Assembly (NCBI GenBank): GCA_965219305.1
Contig: OZ244725.1
Span: 992,001 to 1,056,000, forward strand
Source: DATHTS01 sp965219305
Lineage (GTDB): Bacteria; Acidobacteriota; Blastocatellia; Pyrinomonadales; Pyrinomonadaceae
Reading direction: 5' to 3'
DNA length: 64,000 nt
Numbering within the stretch: position 1 is the stretch's first letter; each line of letters opens with the position of its first letter. Below the pieces are notes generated by a model. It was given only the letters and a program-made list of their open reading frames with translations. It was not told where the DNA came from and did no database searches. Positions 36,001-45,718 of this stretch are shown piece after piece. A program made the translations under genes and the position numbers.

Positions 36001-37074
36001 TTACAGCTCATTACTTATCCCAATTACTTCATCGAGATTTTTAAAACCTTTTTCCTCGAGGATTTTTTCCAAACTGAAATTTACATCACGCGCAAAAGAA
36101 AAACCTCTATAGATAAAACCCGTGTAAGCCTGAACGAGCGATGCGCCGGAAGCGATTTTTTCAAACGCATCTTCTGCCGTGAAAATTCCGCCGACACCGA
36201 TGATCGGGATGTTTCCTTTTGAATATTTATAGATTTTTGAAATTATTTCGTTTGATTTTGTCTGCAAAGGTTTTCCGCTCAAACCGCCCGTTTCTTTGAT
36301 ATTCGTTTTCAAATTTTCTCTCGAAATTGTCGTGTTGGTCGCAATAATTCCCGAAATTTTTAATTTCAAAACAATATCAACGATCGCTTCAACTTCATTT
36401 TCAGACAAATCCGGTGCAATTTTCACGAGCAGAGGTTTTGCAGTTAATTCATAATTTCGCTTCTGCAAAGTTTGCAGTAAATCTTCCAAATTTTCCGCTT
36501 TTTGCAGTTCGCGCAAATTCGGCGTGTTCGGCGAAGAAACATTTACCGCGATATAATCGGCGACTTCGTGTGCGAGATCGAAACTTTTCAGATAATTTTC
36601 GATCGCTTCTTCGTTCGGAACGTCTTTATTTTTCCCGATATTTACGCCGAGAACGCAATTCGGTTTTATTTTCTTTAATCTTTCGACGACTTTCAGCGTG
36701 CCTTCGTTGTTAAATCCCAGACGATTTATCAATGCCGAATCTTCTGGAAGCCGAAACATACGCGGTTTTTCATTTCCCTTTTGCGGATTAAATGTAACAG
36801 TTCCGACTTCGACAAACCCGAATCCGAGCGCGGCGAGTTGATTGACGACAATTCCGTTTTTATCGAATCCGGCGGCGACTCCGAGCGGATTTTTAAAAGT
36901 TAAATTAAACCGCTCGATTTTATCTTTCGATTCAAAAGAAAACTTATTTTCCAGAATTTTCTGTGCGAATTTACTTGAAAAGGTATTTTCTAAAACTTTA
37001 ATACCGATTTCGTGAGCCGTTTCAGCCGGAAAATTAAAAAGTATCGGACGGAGAAGTTTTTGGTAAATGGACAT
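36001..37074 (-). CDS. pyrD: Dihydroorotate dehydrogenase (quinone), class 2
   Basis: 357 residues. The N-terminal helical extension (about 1-45) that binds the membrane and quinone is present. FMN and substrate motifs include N-R-L-G-F-N-N-E-G, N-V-S-S-P-N-T-P-N-L (class-2 catalytic Ser) and G-V-G-G-I-F. It oxidises dihydroorotate to orotate, feeding electrons to the respiratory quinones. Divergent from pyrR-pyrB across about 130 bp. Confidence 0.96.
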   Translation of the reverse strand: MSIYQKLLRPILFNFPAETAHEIGIKVLENTFSSKFAQKILENKFSFESKDKIERFNLTFKNPLGVAAGFDKNGIVVNQLAALGFGFVEVGTVTFNPQKGNEKPRMFRLPEDSALINRLGFNNEGTLKVVERLKKIKPNCVLGVNIGKNKDVPNEEAIENYLKSFDLAHEVADYIAVNVSSPNTPNLRELQKAENLEDLLQTLQKRNYELTAKPLLVKIAPDLSENEVEAIVDIVLKLKISGIIATNTTISRENLKTNIKETGGLSGKPLQTKSNEIISKIYKYSKGNIPIIGVGGIFTAEDAFEKIASGASLVQAYTGFIYRGFSFARDVNFSLEKILEEKGFKNLDEVIGISNEL

Positions 37075-37204
37075 TCAATAATTGATTTTATATAAGTTCA
37101 AAATTCGTTCAGCGTGTTTATTTTAGACTAATTGATAAAATTAAAAAACTTTTACAGCTAACTTTGAATTTCGTCCTCTGCAATGCTACGATTTGCGAGA
37201 AGCT

Positions 37205-37774
37205 ATGGCAGATGAATACGGATTAGAAGAAAAATCGCGCATTATGGATAGTGCGCGTATGAAACGCGCTCTCTCGCGTCTGGCGTCGGAAATTGTTGAA
37301 GAAAATCAAGGCGCGAAGGATTTATACATCGTCGGAATTCGGCGGCGCGGCGTTCCTCTGGCGGAACGAATCGTCAAAAAAATCGAAGAACTCGAAGGCG
37401 AAAAACCGCTTTACGGGATTTTGGACATCACACTTTACCGCGACGATCTTTCGACCGTCGGCGCAAATCCGATTGTTAATCGCACGGAACTCGATGTGGA
37501 TATTGAAGATAAAGTCATCGTTTTGGTTGACGACGTTCTTTACACGGGCAGAACGATTCGCGCCGCGATGGATCAGATTATGGATTTCGGTCGCCCGCGC
37601 AAAGTTCAGCTTGCGGTTTTGATTGATCGCGGAAAAGAACACCGCGAATTGCCGATTCAAGCAGATTTTGTCGGAAAACTCGTGCCGACAAAACAAGCCG
37701 AGATTATCAAAGTAATGCTCAAAGAGTATGACGATAAAGAAGCGGTTTGGATTTATGAGAAAGAAACTGAATAA
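37205..37774 (+). CDS. pyrR: PyrR bifunctional protein (pyrimidine regulator / uracil phosphoribosyltransferase)
   Basis: 189 residues from the ATG at 37205, preceded by GAGAAG; a TTG 12 nt earlier is less likely. The PRPP-binding motif V-I-L-V-D-D-V-L-Y-T-G-R-T-I-R-A-A and the PyrR-typical G-I-R-R-R-G-V-P-L-A-E-R-I motif are clear. In Firmicutes PyrR binds pyr mRNA with UMP to promote termination. It sits directly ahead of pyrB with an intrinsic-type terminator between them. Confidence 0.94.
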   Translation: MADEYGLEEKSRIMDSARMKRALSRLASEIVEENQGAKDLYIVGIRRRGVPLAERIVKKIEELEGEKPLYGILDITLYRDDLSTVGANPIVNRTELDVDIEDKVIVLVDDVLYTGRTIRAAMDQIMDFGRPRKVQLAVLIDRGKEHRELPIQADFVGKLVPTKQAEIIKVMLKEYDDKEAVWIYEKETE

Positions 37775-37786
37775 TTATTATAATGA

Positions 37787-37813
37787 GCAAGGTTAAAATG
37801 CCTTGCTTTTTTT
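37787..37813 (+). terminator. Intercistronic terminator/attenuator between pyrR and pyrB
   Basis: GCAAGG-N8-CCTTGC followed by seven T residues, ending 12 bp before the pyrB start. Its position inside the operon suggests attenuation rather than a simple end. Confidence 0.7.
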
Positions 37814-37825
37814 GCAGACAGAATT

Positions 37826-38770
37826 ATGGAAAAACCGTTTCGCCGAAGAGATTTGCTCGGAATCCGCGATTTATCGAAAGAAGAAATACTGGGAATTTTG
37901 AACACCGCAGAGAATTTCCGCGAGATCAACCAACGCGAGATCAAAAAAGTCCCGACTTTGCGCGGCAAAACCGTCATCAATCTTTTTTTTGAAAATTCCA
38001 CACGAACGCGGACTTCATTTGAACTTGCCGCTAAACGTCTTTCCGCCGATTCGGTCAATATCAGCATTTCTTCGTCGTCGGTTGCAAAAGGTGAAACTCT
38101 AATTGATACGGCGTTAAATCTCGATGCGATGTCGCCGGATTGCATCGTCGTTCGTCACGGCTCGGCGGGCGTTCCGCATCAATTGGCAAAAGTTTCAAGA
38201 GCGGCAATCGTCAACGCCGGCGACGGAACGAACGAACATCCGACGCAGGCGTTGCTCGACGCGATGACGATTCGTGAGCATAAAAAGAAAATTTCCGGTT
38301 TGAAAGTAGCGATCATCGGCGACATTCTGCATAGCCGCGTGGCGCGTTCGAATATTCATCTTCTAACCAAACTCGGCGCGACCGTTTACATCGCCGGACC
38401 GAAAACGCTCGTTCCGCAGGATTTTGAGCATTTGGTTGAAGAAGGTTTGATCGTCAACAAAAACATCGAAGAAGCAATCGAAGATACCGATGTCGTAATG
38501 ATTTTGCGAATTCAAAAAGAGCGTCAGGATTCGGCGTATTTCCCGACTTTGCGCGAATATGCGATTCATTACGGTCTGACGCAGGAACGGCTCGAATTGG
38601 CTAAAAAAGACGCAATTGTTTTGCATCCGGGACCGATGAATCGCGGTATCGAAATTTCCTCTGATGTCGCCGATAGTTCGCGCTCGTTGATTTTAGATCA
38701 GGTAAAATACGGCGTGGCGGTGCGAATGGCGGTTTTATATCTGGCTACCGGCGGAAACCCAAGTCAGTAA
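37826..38770 (+). CDS. pyrB: Aspartate carbamoyltransferase, catalytic subunit
   Basis: 314 residues. The carbamoyl-phosphate motif F-E-N-S-T-R-T-R-T-S-F-E, the H-P-T-Q-A-L-L-D motif and the aspartate-loop region (H-P-G-P-M-N-R-G) are present. It makes carbamoyl-aspartate, the first committed step of pyrimidine synthesis. No pyrC or pyrI follows. Confidence 0.97.
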   Translation: MEKPFRRRDLLGIRDLSKEEILGILNTAENFREINQREIKKVPTLRGKTVINLFFENSTRTRTSFELAAKRLSADSVNISISSSSVAKGETLIDTALNLDAMSPDCIVVRHGSAGVPHQLAKVSRAAIVNAGDGTNEHPTQALLDAMTIREHKKKISGLKVAIIGDILHSRVARSNIHLLTKLGATVYIAGPKTLVPQDFEHLVEEGLIVNKNIEEAIEDTDVVMILRIQKERQDSAYFPTLREYAIHYGLTQERLELAKKDAIVLHPGPMNRGIEISSDVADSSRSLILDQVKYGVAVRMAVLYLATGGNPSQ

Positions 38771-39096
38771 CTGATTTTTGCTGAAATATTGTGTATGATT
38801 TTGCAGTAAATGTTACAAGTTATTACAAATAAGATTTGATACCGAATAAATTTTAACTTGCTAAAATTGATCCAATTGTGTTAAACATTTAAGTAGAGCC
38901 GTTATTCTCGGATGCGGCTTGTAATCCACCAGATAACTTCCAGAATCCGAAACCGGCAAACTTAAAAACTTTTGAAATCATCAATATAACGGTTGCTTTT
39001 CAATTTCCAACCCCTGAAAAGCATAATAATTAACCCGTATTTATTTCTAGAAAATACTTAAATATTTCAAGCTTTTTTGAAAGAGGAGAAAACGAA
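38771..39096. other. Intergenic region without a visible gene
   Basis: About 325 bp, AT-rich. A CTTGTAA heptamer near 38920 resembles an anticodon loop, but no cloverleaf can be built. The last 20 bp hold a strong GAGGAG ribosome-binding site for the next gene. Confidence 0.5.
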
Positions 39097-40302
39097 ATGA
39101 AAAACGAAACGGCTGCAAAAACTGAAAAAACTGAAAAAATTCAAAAACTTGATCCAGACAAGAAAAGTCCGCGCGCTAAAGAATTTGAAGATCAACTTTC
39201 CTCATTAATCGTCGGTCAAGAACGTGCCGTCCGCCGGATGAGCGGTCTTTATCAGATTTATTTGGCAGGAATGAACAATCCGACACGCCCCATCGGAACA
39301 TTATTATTTTTAGGTCCGACCGGTTCGGGTAAGACGCGCGTTGTCGAAGCGGCTTCGGAAGTTCTATTAAATGATTCACATTCGGTGGTTAAAATTGACT
39401 GTGCCGAATTTCAACATTCACACGAGATCGCAAAATTGATCGGTTCACCGCCGGGATATTTGGGACACCGCGAAACTTCCCCGCTATTGACGCAGGAAAA
39501 TCTTGACAAATCGCACACCGAAGATACAAAACTGACTTTTGTTTTGTTTGACGAAATTGAAAAAGCGTCCGATGCGCTGTGGCAGTTGTTACTCGGAATT
39601 CTCGACAAAGCTACGCTTACGTTAGGTGATAACCGGCGTGTTGATTTTTCAAACACAATCGTTATAATGACCTCGAATCTTGGCGCAAGAGAAATGTCTG
39701 AGATGATTTCCGGCGGAATCGGTTTTGCGCCGCGCGGTGCGGTCAGCACGACGGAAGATACGGAAGTGGACACGAAAATTTATCGTACCGCACTTGAAGC
39801 TGCGAAACGTAAATTCTCGCCGGAATTTATGAACCGGATTGATAAAATCGTCGTCTTCCGAAGTTTGAAAGAGCATCATCTCAGAAAAATTCTCGATATT
39901 GAACTTGCTGCCGTTCAAGAACGCATCACCAGTTCTGCGGGAACAAAATTCATTTTTGAATGTTCCGACGAAGCGAAAGAATTTTTGCTTAAAGAAGGAA
40001 TTGATCTGAAATACGGCGCACGCCATTTGAAACGTTCAATCGAAAGATTTCTCGTCTATCCGATCTCGAATCTTGTAGCGACAAATCAGGTCGAAACCGG
40101 TGATGTCGTGATAATCGAATTTGATGAGGAAACAGAAAAACTTACTTTTTCAAAAAAATCCGGCAAAATGGTCGTTAAAGAATATGAAAAAAAAGAAACT
40201 CAAAGCGCACCATTAACAAAATCTGACGGAGTTGGTTTGCAGCTTCCGCAGACTGCAACCGCCGAAGCAAGTCAGACGAAAATGGAAAACAGAGAAGGAT
40301 AA
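39097..40302 (+). CDS. Single-ring Clp/Hsp100-type AAA+ ATPase
   Basis: 401 residues with one AAA+ module resembling the second ATPase domain of ClpA/ClpB: Walker A G-P-T-G-S-G-K-T (about 73-80), Walker B V-L-F-D-E-I-E-K-A (about 148-156), sensor 1 M-T-S-N-L-G, Arg finger in F-S-P-E-F-M-N-R-I-D, and sensor 2 G-A-R-H-L-K-R in a C-terminal D2-small domain. It lacks a ClpN domain, the first AAA domain and the ClpX zinc finger, and has no clear ClpP-docking tripeptide. Probably an unfoldase or remodelling factor; substrate unknown. Strong Shine-Dalgarno; monocistronic. Confidence 0.85.
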   Translation: MKNETAAKTEKTEKIQKLDPDKKSPRAKEFEDQLSSLIVGQERAVRRMSGLYQIYLAGMNNPTRPIGTLLFLGPTGSGKTRVVEAASEVLLNDSHSVVKIDCAEFQHSHEIAKLIGSPPGYLGHRETSPLLTQENLDKSHTEDTKLTFVLFDEIEKASDALWQLLLGILDKATLTLGDNRRVDFSNTIVIMTSNLGAREMSEMISGGIGFAPRGAVSTTEDTEVDTKIYRTALEAAKRKFSPEFMNRIDKIVVFRSLKEHHLRKILDIELAAVQERITSSAGTKFIFECSDEAKEFLLKEGIDLKYGARHLKRSIERFLVYPISNLVATNQVETGDVVIIEFDEETEKLTFSKKSGKMVVKEYEKKETQSAPLTKSDGVGLQLPQTATAEASQTKMENREG

Positions 40303-40326
40303 CTTTTTTGAATCTAAATAAAAAAC

Positions 40327-40369
40327 AAGCTTGCAAATTTCTTTTGAAATATGCAAGCTTTATTTTTTT
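40327..40369 (+). terminator. Intrinsic terminator of the Clp-like gene
   Basis: AAGCTTGCA (40327-40335) pairs with 40352-40360 and is followed by a T-rich tract. Confidence 0.85.
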
Positions 40370-40445
40370 AATTTGTTATCAAGTTTTTTTACTTGGATTT
40401 TATTCGATTCGGACGACTATTTGTAAGTTTTTAATACCAAACAGT

Positions 40446-43400
40446 TTATTTTTTCCGGTCGAGTAATTGACGAACTCTTTCTCCTAATTCTTCGGGAGTA
40501 AATGGTTTATTAATAAAACTCACATCTTTTTCCAACATACCGGGCATCATTTCTCTATCATCAGAATAACCTGAACTGTAAAGCACTTGAACTTCAGGAT
40601 TTATTTTTTTTATTTTTTCAGCCAAATCGCGCCCGTTCATTCGCGGCATTACTATGTCGGTAATTAAAAGAGAAATATTTTCCGGCAACGTTTTAAAAAT
40701 TTCAAGCGCATCTACGCCATTATTTGCTTCAATTACCCTATATCCGTAAATCTCAAGGATTTTAACAATTAATTCGCGAACGGCTTGTTCATCTTCAACC
40801 AGAAGAATTGTTTCATTTCCATTTAAATTAGTTTCGATTTTGGTATCTTCTTTTAAGACTGTAACTTCATCATTTATTCGAGGCAGATAAATATCGAAAA
40901 CCGCGCCTTCACCGGATTTACTTTCAACAAAAATATAACCGCCGGACTGTTTGACGATTCCGTAAACCGTCGCTAATCCGAGACCTGTTCCTGCACCTTT
41001 CTCCCTTGTTGTATAAAACGGTTCAAAAATATGTTCAATGTTCTCATCATCCAAACCGATTCCCGTGTCTTTAACCGACAACAAAACATAATCTCCGGGA
41101 ATAGTCGGAGCATATTTTTTTGCGTCTTCCTGATCGAAATAAACATTTTCAGTTTTAATTATTAGTTCGCCGCCTTTTGGCATTGCATCGCGGGCGTTTA
41201 CCGCTAAATTCATAATAACCTGCGAAAGCTGTCCCGGATCGGCTTCGACGCGACACGCATTTTCGTCTAATTCGATATTTAACACGATATGTTCGCCGAT
41301 CAGACGGCGCAGCAATATACTTATATCATTTATTATGTGGTTAATATCTATTTTTTGCGGTTTTAGAATCTGGCGGCGGCTGAAAGCCAGAAGCTGCTGT
41401 GTCAAATCAGCCGAGCGTTCGCCCGCTTTTTTTATCTCCAATACTTTTGAACGAACCGGATTTTCTTCGTCTAACTGCCGCAAAATCAGTTCGCTGTAAC
41501 CGTTAATCGCCGTCAGCATATTATTAAAATCGTGCGCGATTCCTCCGGCGAGCCTTCCGACGGATTCTAATCTCTGAGATTGTCTGAGTTGTTCTTCACT
41601 TTTTAAAAGTGCTTCCTCGGCTTTTTTGCGTTCACTGACATCAATCGTAATTCCCGTTAAACTGACAACTTCGCCGAGATGATTTTTGACGGTTTTCATT
41701 TGAGTTTCCGTCCAGATTATCTGACCGCTTTTTGTTATAAAACGATATTCCAGAGAACCTTCGCTTTTTTCTTCAAGAATCTCATTTATTTTTTCAACTA
41801 CCTGTCGGCGGTCATCAGGATGGATTATTTCCAGCCAGAAATTCGGATGAGACAACCATTCTTCTTTGGTATAATCGGTCATCTTCTCAATGTATTCGCT
41901 GACAAATCCAGTGCTTTGGCTGGGAATACCGCTTATAATATTAGTTTCCCAAACTGCTCCCGGAATGCTGGTGATAATGTCGTTGAGACGCTGGTTTTGA
42001 AATTCGATTTGCGCGATAAGTTCCGCACGTTCGGCTTCTGCAAATTTTGCCTGGGTTATATCGCGGCTGACAGCCATTACCAAAGTCGGCGAAATATTTA
42101 CGAAGTAAAGGTCAACAATTTTTTGTTCCGCAGTTGTCGGAAATTGAAATTCCGCTTCGCTGTGAACTATTCTTTTTTCTTTTATACAAGTTTTTAATCC
42201 GTTCAGAATTTCGGGGACGCTTTTTAATAATTCGGTTGATTTCATTCCAAAATAGCTGCTGGAAAATAAAGCTTCAGGTTTTACACCGGCATCATTTGAT
42301 TCAACCAAAACAAAATCATCTTGCTTTTCAATTTTTTCCCAGATATAAATAGGTATCGGAATTCCTTTAAATAACGACTTAAATTTTTCCTCACTTTCGC
42401 GTAAATCACTTTCCGCTTTTTTTCTTTCTGAAATATCAGTCGCAATTCCGACTATTCTATCAATCTTGTTTTGAGAATTTAAAATAGCGGTTGCCGTTTC
42501 TTCAAGCCAGATTATTTTATTGTTGTCCCGCCTGATAATACGAAATTCGGAATGATAAGCTCCGCCTGATTTTGCAATTTTTTCCACCACTTCGCGGTGT
42601 CGTTCGACATCTTCCGGGTGAATAAGATCAAATCCTTCGATTGAATTTTTGATATTATCGGGTAAACCGTAAATTTCCGTAAAATTATCGCTGGTTATTA
42701 TTTCATCTAATGAAGGAGTCCATTCCCACCAAACCATTTGTGCTTTCTTTAAAACAATATGATGTCGCTCGTTCAAAAGTCTTCGGTCGGTTACATCCCG
42801 CGATGTGATAAGAACGGTTCTTTTTTTGAAAATGCTTTTATTAAATCTGCCAATCGAATGAAAAATCCGCCACGTACCATTCTGATGTTTAATACGGTAA
42901 TCAATTCCCTTTGCTGCTTCTTCGAGATCGGCGGTTAATATGTAATCAATTACAGTTTGCCGATCATCGGGGTGTATCCATTCAAAAGCATTTGCACCGA
43001 GCGAATCCACGGGTTCTCTTCCGAGAATTTTTTCAACCGACGGACTCTCATATAGAATCGAACCGTCGATTGTGATAACCGTAATAATATCGGTTATACT
43101 TTCGATCAACGACCGAAATACAATATCCTGATGTTCGAGTGAATTTTTTGAAGTTTGTCCTTCAATCAAAACTGTAATTATTTTTATGAATTCCAATGGC
43201 TCGAACGGAGTTTGAATATACTTGTCCGCACCTGTCTGAAGTTTCAAGTAAATTTGTTTTGTATGCGAGATTTCCGCACCGACCAAACACACAACCGGCA
43301 AAATTATTTCCTTTTCAGCACGAAGCTGGCGGCAAATTTCAACCGATTCCGACTTTTCCGAAACATCGTCGCAAACCAATAAAACCGGTTTTCTGGTGCG

Positions 43401-43529
43401 AATTATATTTATAGCAATATCAAAAGAAACAGCAGATAAAACCAGATAACCCGACTTACTTAAAATAAAAGAAAGATTATTCGCCGAGCGTTTGTTTTCG
43501 ATTACTAAAATTAAATTTTTACCCGTCAT
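40446..43529 (-). CDS. Hybrid sensor histidine kinase (REC-PASx4-HisKA-HATPase-REC)
   Basis: 1027 residues with no transmembrane segment. N-terminal degenerate receiver (about 5-125; the acidic pocket is altered), then four PAS/PAC modules (about 140-640; repeated H-P-D-D-R and D-I-S-E-R-K-K-A-E linkers), HisKA with the phospho-His in G-G-I-A-H-D-F-N-N-M-L (about 665), HATPase with N, G1 and G2 boxes (D-T-G-I-G-L-D, G-T-G-L-G-L-A-T-V-Y-G-I), and a C-terminal receiver with Asp near 958 (I-T-D-I-V-M-P-R-M-N-G). Likely a cytoplasmic sensor; the signal is unknown. No output gene is adjacent on its strand except single-domain receivers. Confidence 0.94.
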   Translation of the reverse strand: MTGKNLILVIENKRSANNLSFILSKSGYLVLSAVSFDIAINIIRTRKPVLLVCDDVSEKSESVEICRQLRAEKEIILPVVCLVGAEISHTKQIYLKLQTGADKYIQTPFEPLEFIKIITVLIEGQTSKNSLEHQDIVFRSLIESITDIITVITIDGSILYESPSVEKILGREPVDSLGANAFEWIHPDDRQTVIDYILTADLEEAAKGIDYRIKHQNGTWRIFHSIGRFNKSIFKKRTVLITSRDVTDRRLLNERHHIVLKKAQMVWWEWTPSLDEIITSDNFTEIYGLPDNIKNSIEGFDLIHPEDVERHREVVEKIAKSGGAYHSEFRIIRRDNNKIIWLEETATAILNSQNKIDRIVGIATDISERKKAESDLRESEEKFKSLFKGIPIPIYIWEKIEKQDDFVLVESNDAGVKPEALFSSSYFGMKSTELLKSVPEILNGLKTCIKEKRIVHSEAEFQFPTTAEQKIVDLYFVNISPTLVMAVSRDITQAKFAEAERAELIAQIEFQNQRLNDIITSIPGAVWETNIISGIPSQSTGFVSEYIEKMTDYTKEEWLSHPNFWLEIIHPDDRRQVVEKINEILEEKSEGSLEYRFITKSGQIIWTETQMKTVKNHLGEVVSLTGITIDVSERKKAEEALLKSEEQLRQSQRLESVGRLAGGIAHDFNNMLTAINGYSELILRQLDEENPVRSKVLEIKKAGERSADLTQQLLAFSRRQILKPQKIDINHIINDISILLRRLIGEHIVLNIELDENACRVEADPGQLSQVIMNLAVNARDAMPKGGELIIKTENVYFDQEDAKKYAPTIPGDYVLLSVKDTGIGLDDENIEHIFEPFYTTREKGAGTGLGLATVYGIVKQSGGYIFVESKSGEGAVFDIYLPRINDEVTVLKEDTKIETNLNGNETILLVEDEQAVRELIVKILEIYGYRVIEANNGVDALEIFKTLPENISLLITDIVMPRMNGRDLAEKIKKINPEVQVLYSSGYSDDREMMPGMLEKDVSFINKPFTPEELGERVRQLLDRKK

Positions 43530-43753
43530 TTTGGAAGGTCTGTTATTAACAGATTAAAATAATCCCGCCTATGATTTCTCAAGACGTTAATTTAACTTTT
43601 GACTATAAATAAATGATTTTCAAGTGGAATTTGAAAATCATTATTTAAAAGAATAGCAAATTTTCGTCATATCCCAAAAATATATTTACTTATTTTTCAA
43701 TTGAGAATTTCGGGCAAACAGACAATTAATCAAATAAAATCCGGGTGTAAAAT

Positions 43754-44143
43754 TTAAACAACCGATGCGTGATAATTCCGGTAATCTTTTAATGCTTCGG
43801 CAACAGTTATTTTCAGTTCCTTTAAGTTCCAGGGTTTGGAAATAAATTTATGAATCAAGCCGTTTTTCATAGCGTATTTCAATTCATCTTTTACGATATA
43901 ACCTGAAATTAAAATTCTAAATGTTTCCCTATGCGTTTTGATAATTTCTTCAAACAATTCGACACCGCTCATTCCAGGCATTCGCTGATCCGAAATAACA
44001 AGCGAAATATTGTGAGTTTTGAATATTTCCAGAGCTTCAAAAGCGTCTGCGGCACAAAAAACCTCGTATTCTTTATAAAAGACTTTTTCCAGAAGCCTTC
44101 TGATCGGAGCTTCATCATCTACAATCAAAATTTTACTGTTCAT
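43754..44143 (-). CDS. Single-domain response regulator
   Basis: 129 residues, a receiver only. Phospho-acceptor Asp52 in V-I-S-D-Q-R-M-P-G-M-S-G; conserved acidic pair D9-D10 and Lys in I-S-K-P-W. The S-D-Q-R-M-P signature and K-P-W-N/D resemble receivers of the RpfG/HD-GYP group, but no output domain follows. It starts 22 bp after the receiver-kinase gene on the same strand, so they form a pair. Acts as a phosphate relay or protein-binding switch. Confidence 0.92.
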   Translation of the reverse strand: MNSKILIVDDEAPIRRLLEKVFYKEYEVFCAADAFEALEIFKTHNISLVISDQRMPGMSGVELFEEIIKTHRETFRILISGYIVKDELKYAMKNGLIHKFISKPWNLKELKITVAEALKDYRNYHASVV

Positions 44144-44165
44144 AATTTCGTTCCTCTTAAAAATA

Positions 44166-45494
44166 CTATTTTTCGCTCAAATGAATGACAGGCAATTTTA
44201 TCGAAAATGTCGTTCCTTTATGTAATTTGCTTTCGACGCTGATGAATCCGTAATGTTCTTCAACTATACTGTGAGCGGTCGAAAGTCCGAGTCCGACTCC
44301 GCAGCCGATGGAACGTGTTGTAAAAAACGGTTCAAAAATTCGGTCGAGATTTTCAGGCGCGATGCCTTCCCCCGTATCTGAAATTTTAACGCAAATAAAA
44401 TCATCAAGATTTTCAGTCGTTATGGTAATTTCGCCGCCTTCATCTTCTATAGATTGTGCGGCATTTAGCAAAATATCCATCCAAACTTGATTTAAATGTC
44501 CGGCAAAAGCATCAATTAGCGGAATTTTTCCATAATTACAATTAAGTTTTATGTTTTCTTTCTCCATAAAATAATTGAGAATTTTAACGGTAGAATCAAT
44601 ATCGCGGTTAATATCGGTTTTTATGAAACTCGGTTGGTCTAGTTTTGAGAATAGACGCAAATTCTTAACGAGTTCTGAAATACGCTGTAAACCGTCATTG
44701 CAATCGGTGATAATTTGTCCGGTGTGTTTTTTCAATTCTTCGAACTCTATTTTTTCCTTTATCTTATTTAATTCAAGCTTTTTTTTCTCCGGCACTTCGA
44801 TCTTTTCATAAAAGTCCAACAAATTATAAATCCCCTTTAATTCTTCATTGAGAAGCTGCAAATTCCCGCCGACATATCCGAGTGGATTATTTATTTCGTG
44901 CGCGATTCCGGCGGAAAGCTGTCCGAGCGAAGCCATTTTCTCCGCGTGAATCATTCGCATCTGTAGTTTTTCCAGTTTGGCTTTTTGTTTAATAAGTTCG
45001 ATATTTTGAAGTTCCAGATCAACTTTGTATTGACGGGCTTTGATTTCCAAATTTCTGTGTTTTAATGCGCGCTCGACGGTAAATTCCAGAACACCCGGTT
45101 TACAGGGTTTCAAAAGATAATCGAACGCCCCGATCCGCATTGCATCGAGTGCGCGTTCGGGATGATTAACTCCCGTTACCATAATTACGGGCGTATCGGG
45201 AATTTCACGGACAATATAACGCAGAAGCGTCGTGCCTGATTTTCCGGTCATTACCCAATCTGTTATAACGAGAGAGAATCTTTTTTCCTTTAAAATCTCG
45301 AATGCTTCTTCAGCGGATGAGGCTTCGACACAATGATAACGGAAACTAAGACATTCTGAAATGAAATTGCGGACAATTTTCTCATCGTCAACAATTAAAA
45401 TGTGTTCGATATTTTGTTCGTCGTAATATAAATCACAGTTTAAGGTTTCGGAATTATCGGTTGGTTCTGTAGAAGTTTGTAAATTTATTATCAT
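44166..45494 (-). CDS. Receiver-histidine kinase (REC-coiled coil-HisKA-HATPase)
   Basis: 442 residues. N-terminal receiver with Asp79 (V-I-T-D-W-V-M-T-G-K-S-G), a coiled coil (about 150-190), HisKA with His199 in G-I-A-H-E-I-N-N-P-L-G, and an HATPase domain with D-T-G-E-G-I and G-V-G-L-G-L-S-T-A-H. No membrane segment. The receiver-first layout suggests that the kinase itself is controlled by phosphorylation. Cotranscribed with the downstream receiver. Possible partner of the divergent NtrC-type regulator, by proximity only. Confidence 0.93.
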   Translation of the reverse strand: MIINLQTSTEPTDNSETLNCDLYYDEQNIEHILIVDDEKIVRNFISECLSFRYHCVEASSAEEAFEILKEKRFSLVITDWVMTGKSGTTLLRYIVREIPDTPVIMVTGVNHPERALDAMRIGAFDYLLKPCKPGVLEFTVERALKHRNLEIKARQYKVDLELQNIELIKQKAKLEKLQMRMIHAEKMASLGQLSAGIAHEINNPLGYVGGNLQLLNEELKGIYNLLDFYEKIEVPEKKKLELNKIKEKIEFEELKKHTGQIITDCNDGLQRISELVKNLRLFSKLDQPSFIKTDINRDIDSTVKILNYFMEKENIKLNCNYGKIPLIDAFAGHLNQVWMDILLNAAQSIEDEGGEITITTENLDDFICVKISDTGEGIAPENLDRIFEPFFTTRSIGCGVGLGLSTAHSIVEEHYGFISVESKLHKGTTFSIKLPVIHLSEK

Positions 45495-45718
45495 TGGGAG
45501 ATAAATGTTGTATTTTGTATGTTATTTCAAAATTTCCCGGAGTTTAGTTTTTAGTTAAATGCGGGAAACTGCAAAATTCGTATAATAAAATAAACAATTA
45601 TCGTGCCAATGCTTTTGAATTCAATAATTGTAGCAGAAGAAGATATATTTGAGCGGAATAAATTTTGTATTTTAGTAAAAATGGGGCATAAATCCCCGCA
45701 AAAGTGACCAAATCTGAA

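Noticed and set aside
38895..38935. tRNA-Thr-like anticodon loop (CTTGTAA) with a CCACCA-like stretch
   Set aside because: No matching anticodon stem, no D-arm, and no T-loop GTTCGA; a cloverleaf cannot be built.
45682..45702. Short GGGG-N7-CCCC hairpin downstream of the receiver-kinase start
   Set aside because: Only four G-C pairs and no T-tract; too weak to call a terminator or regulatory element.
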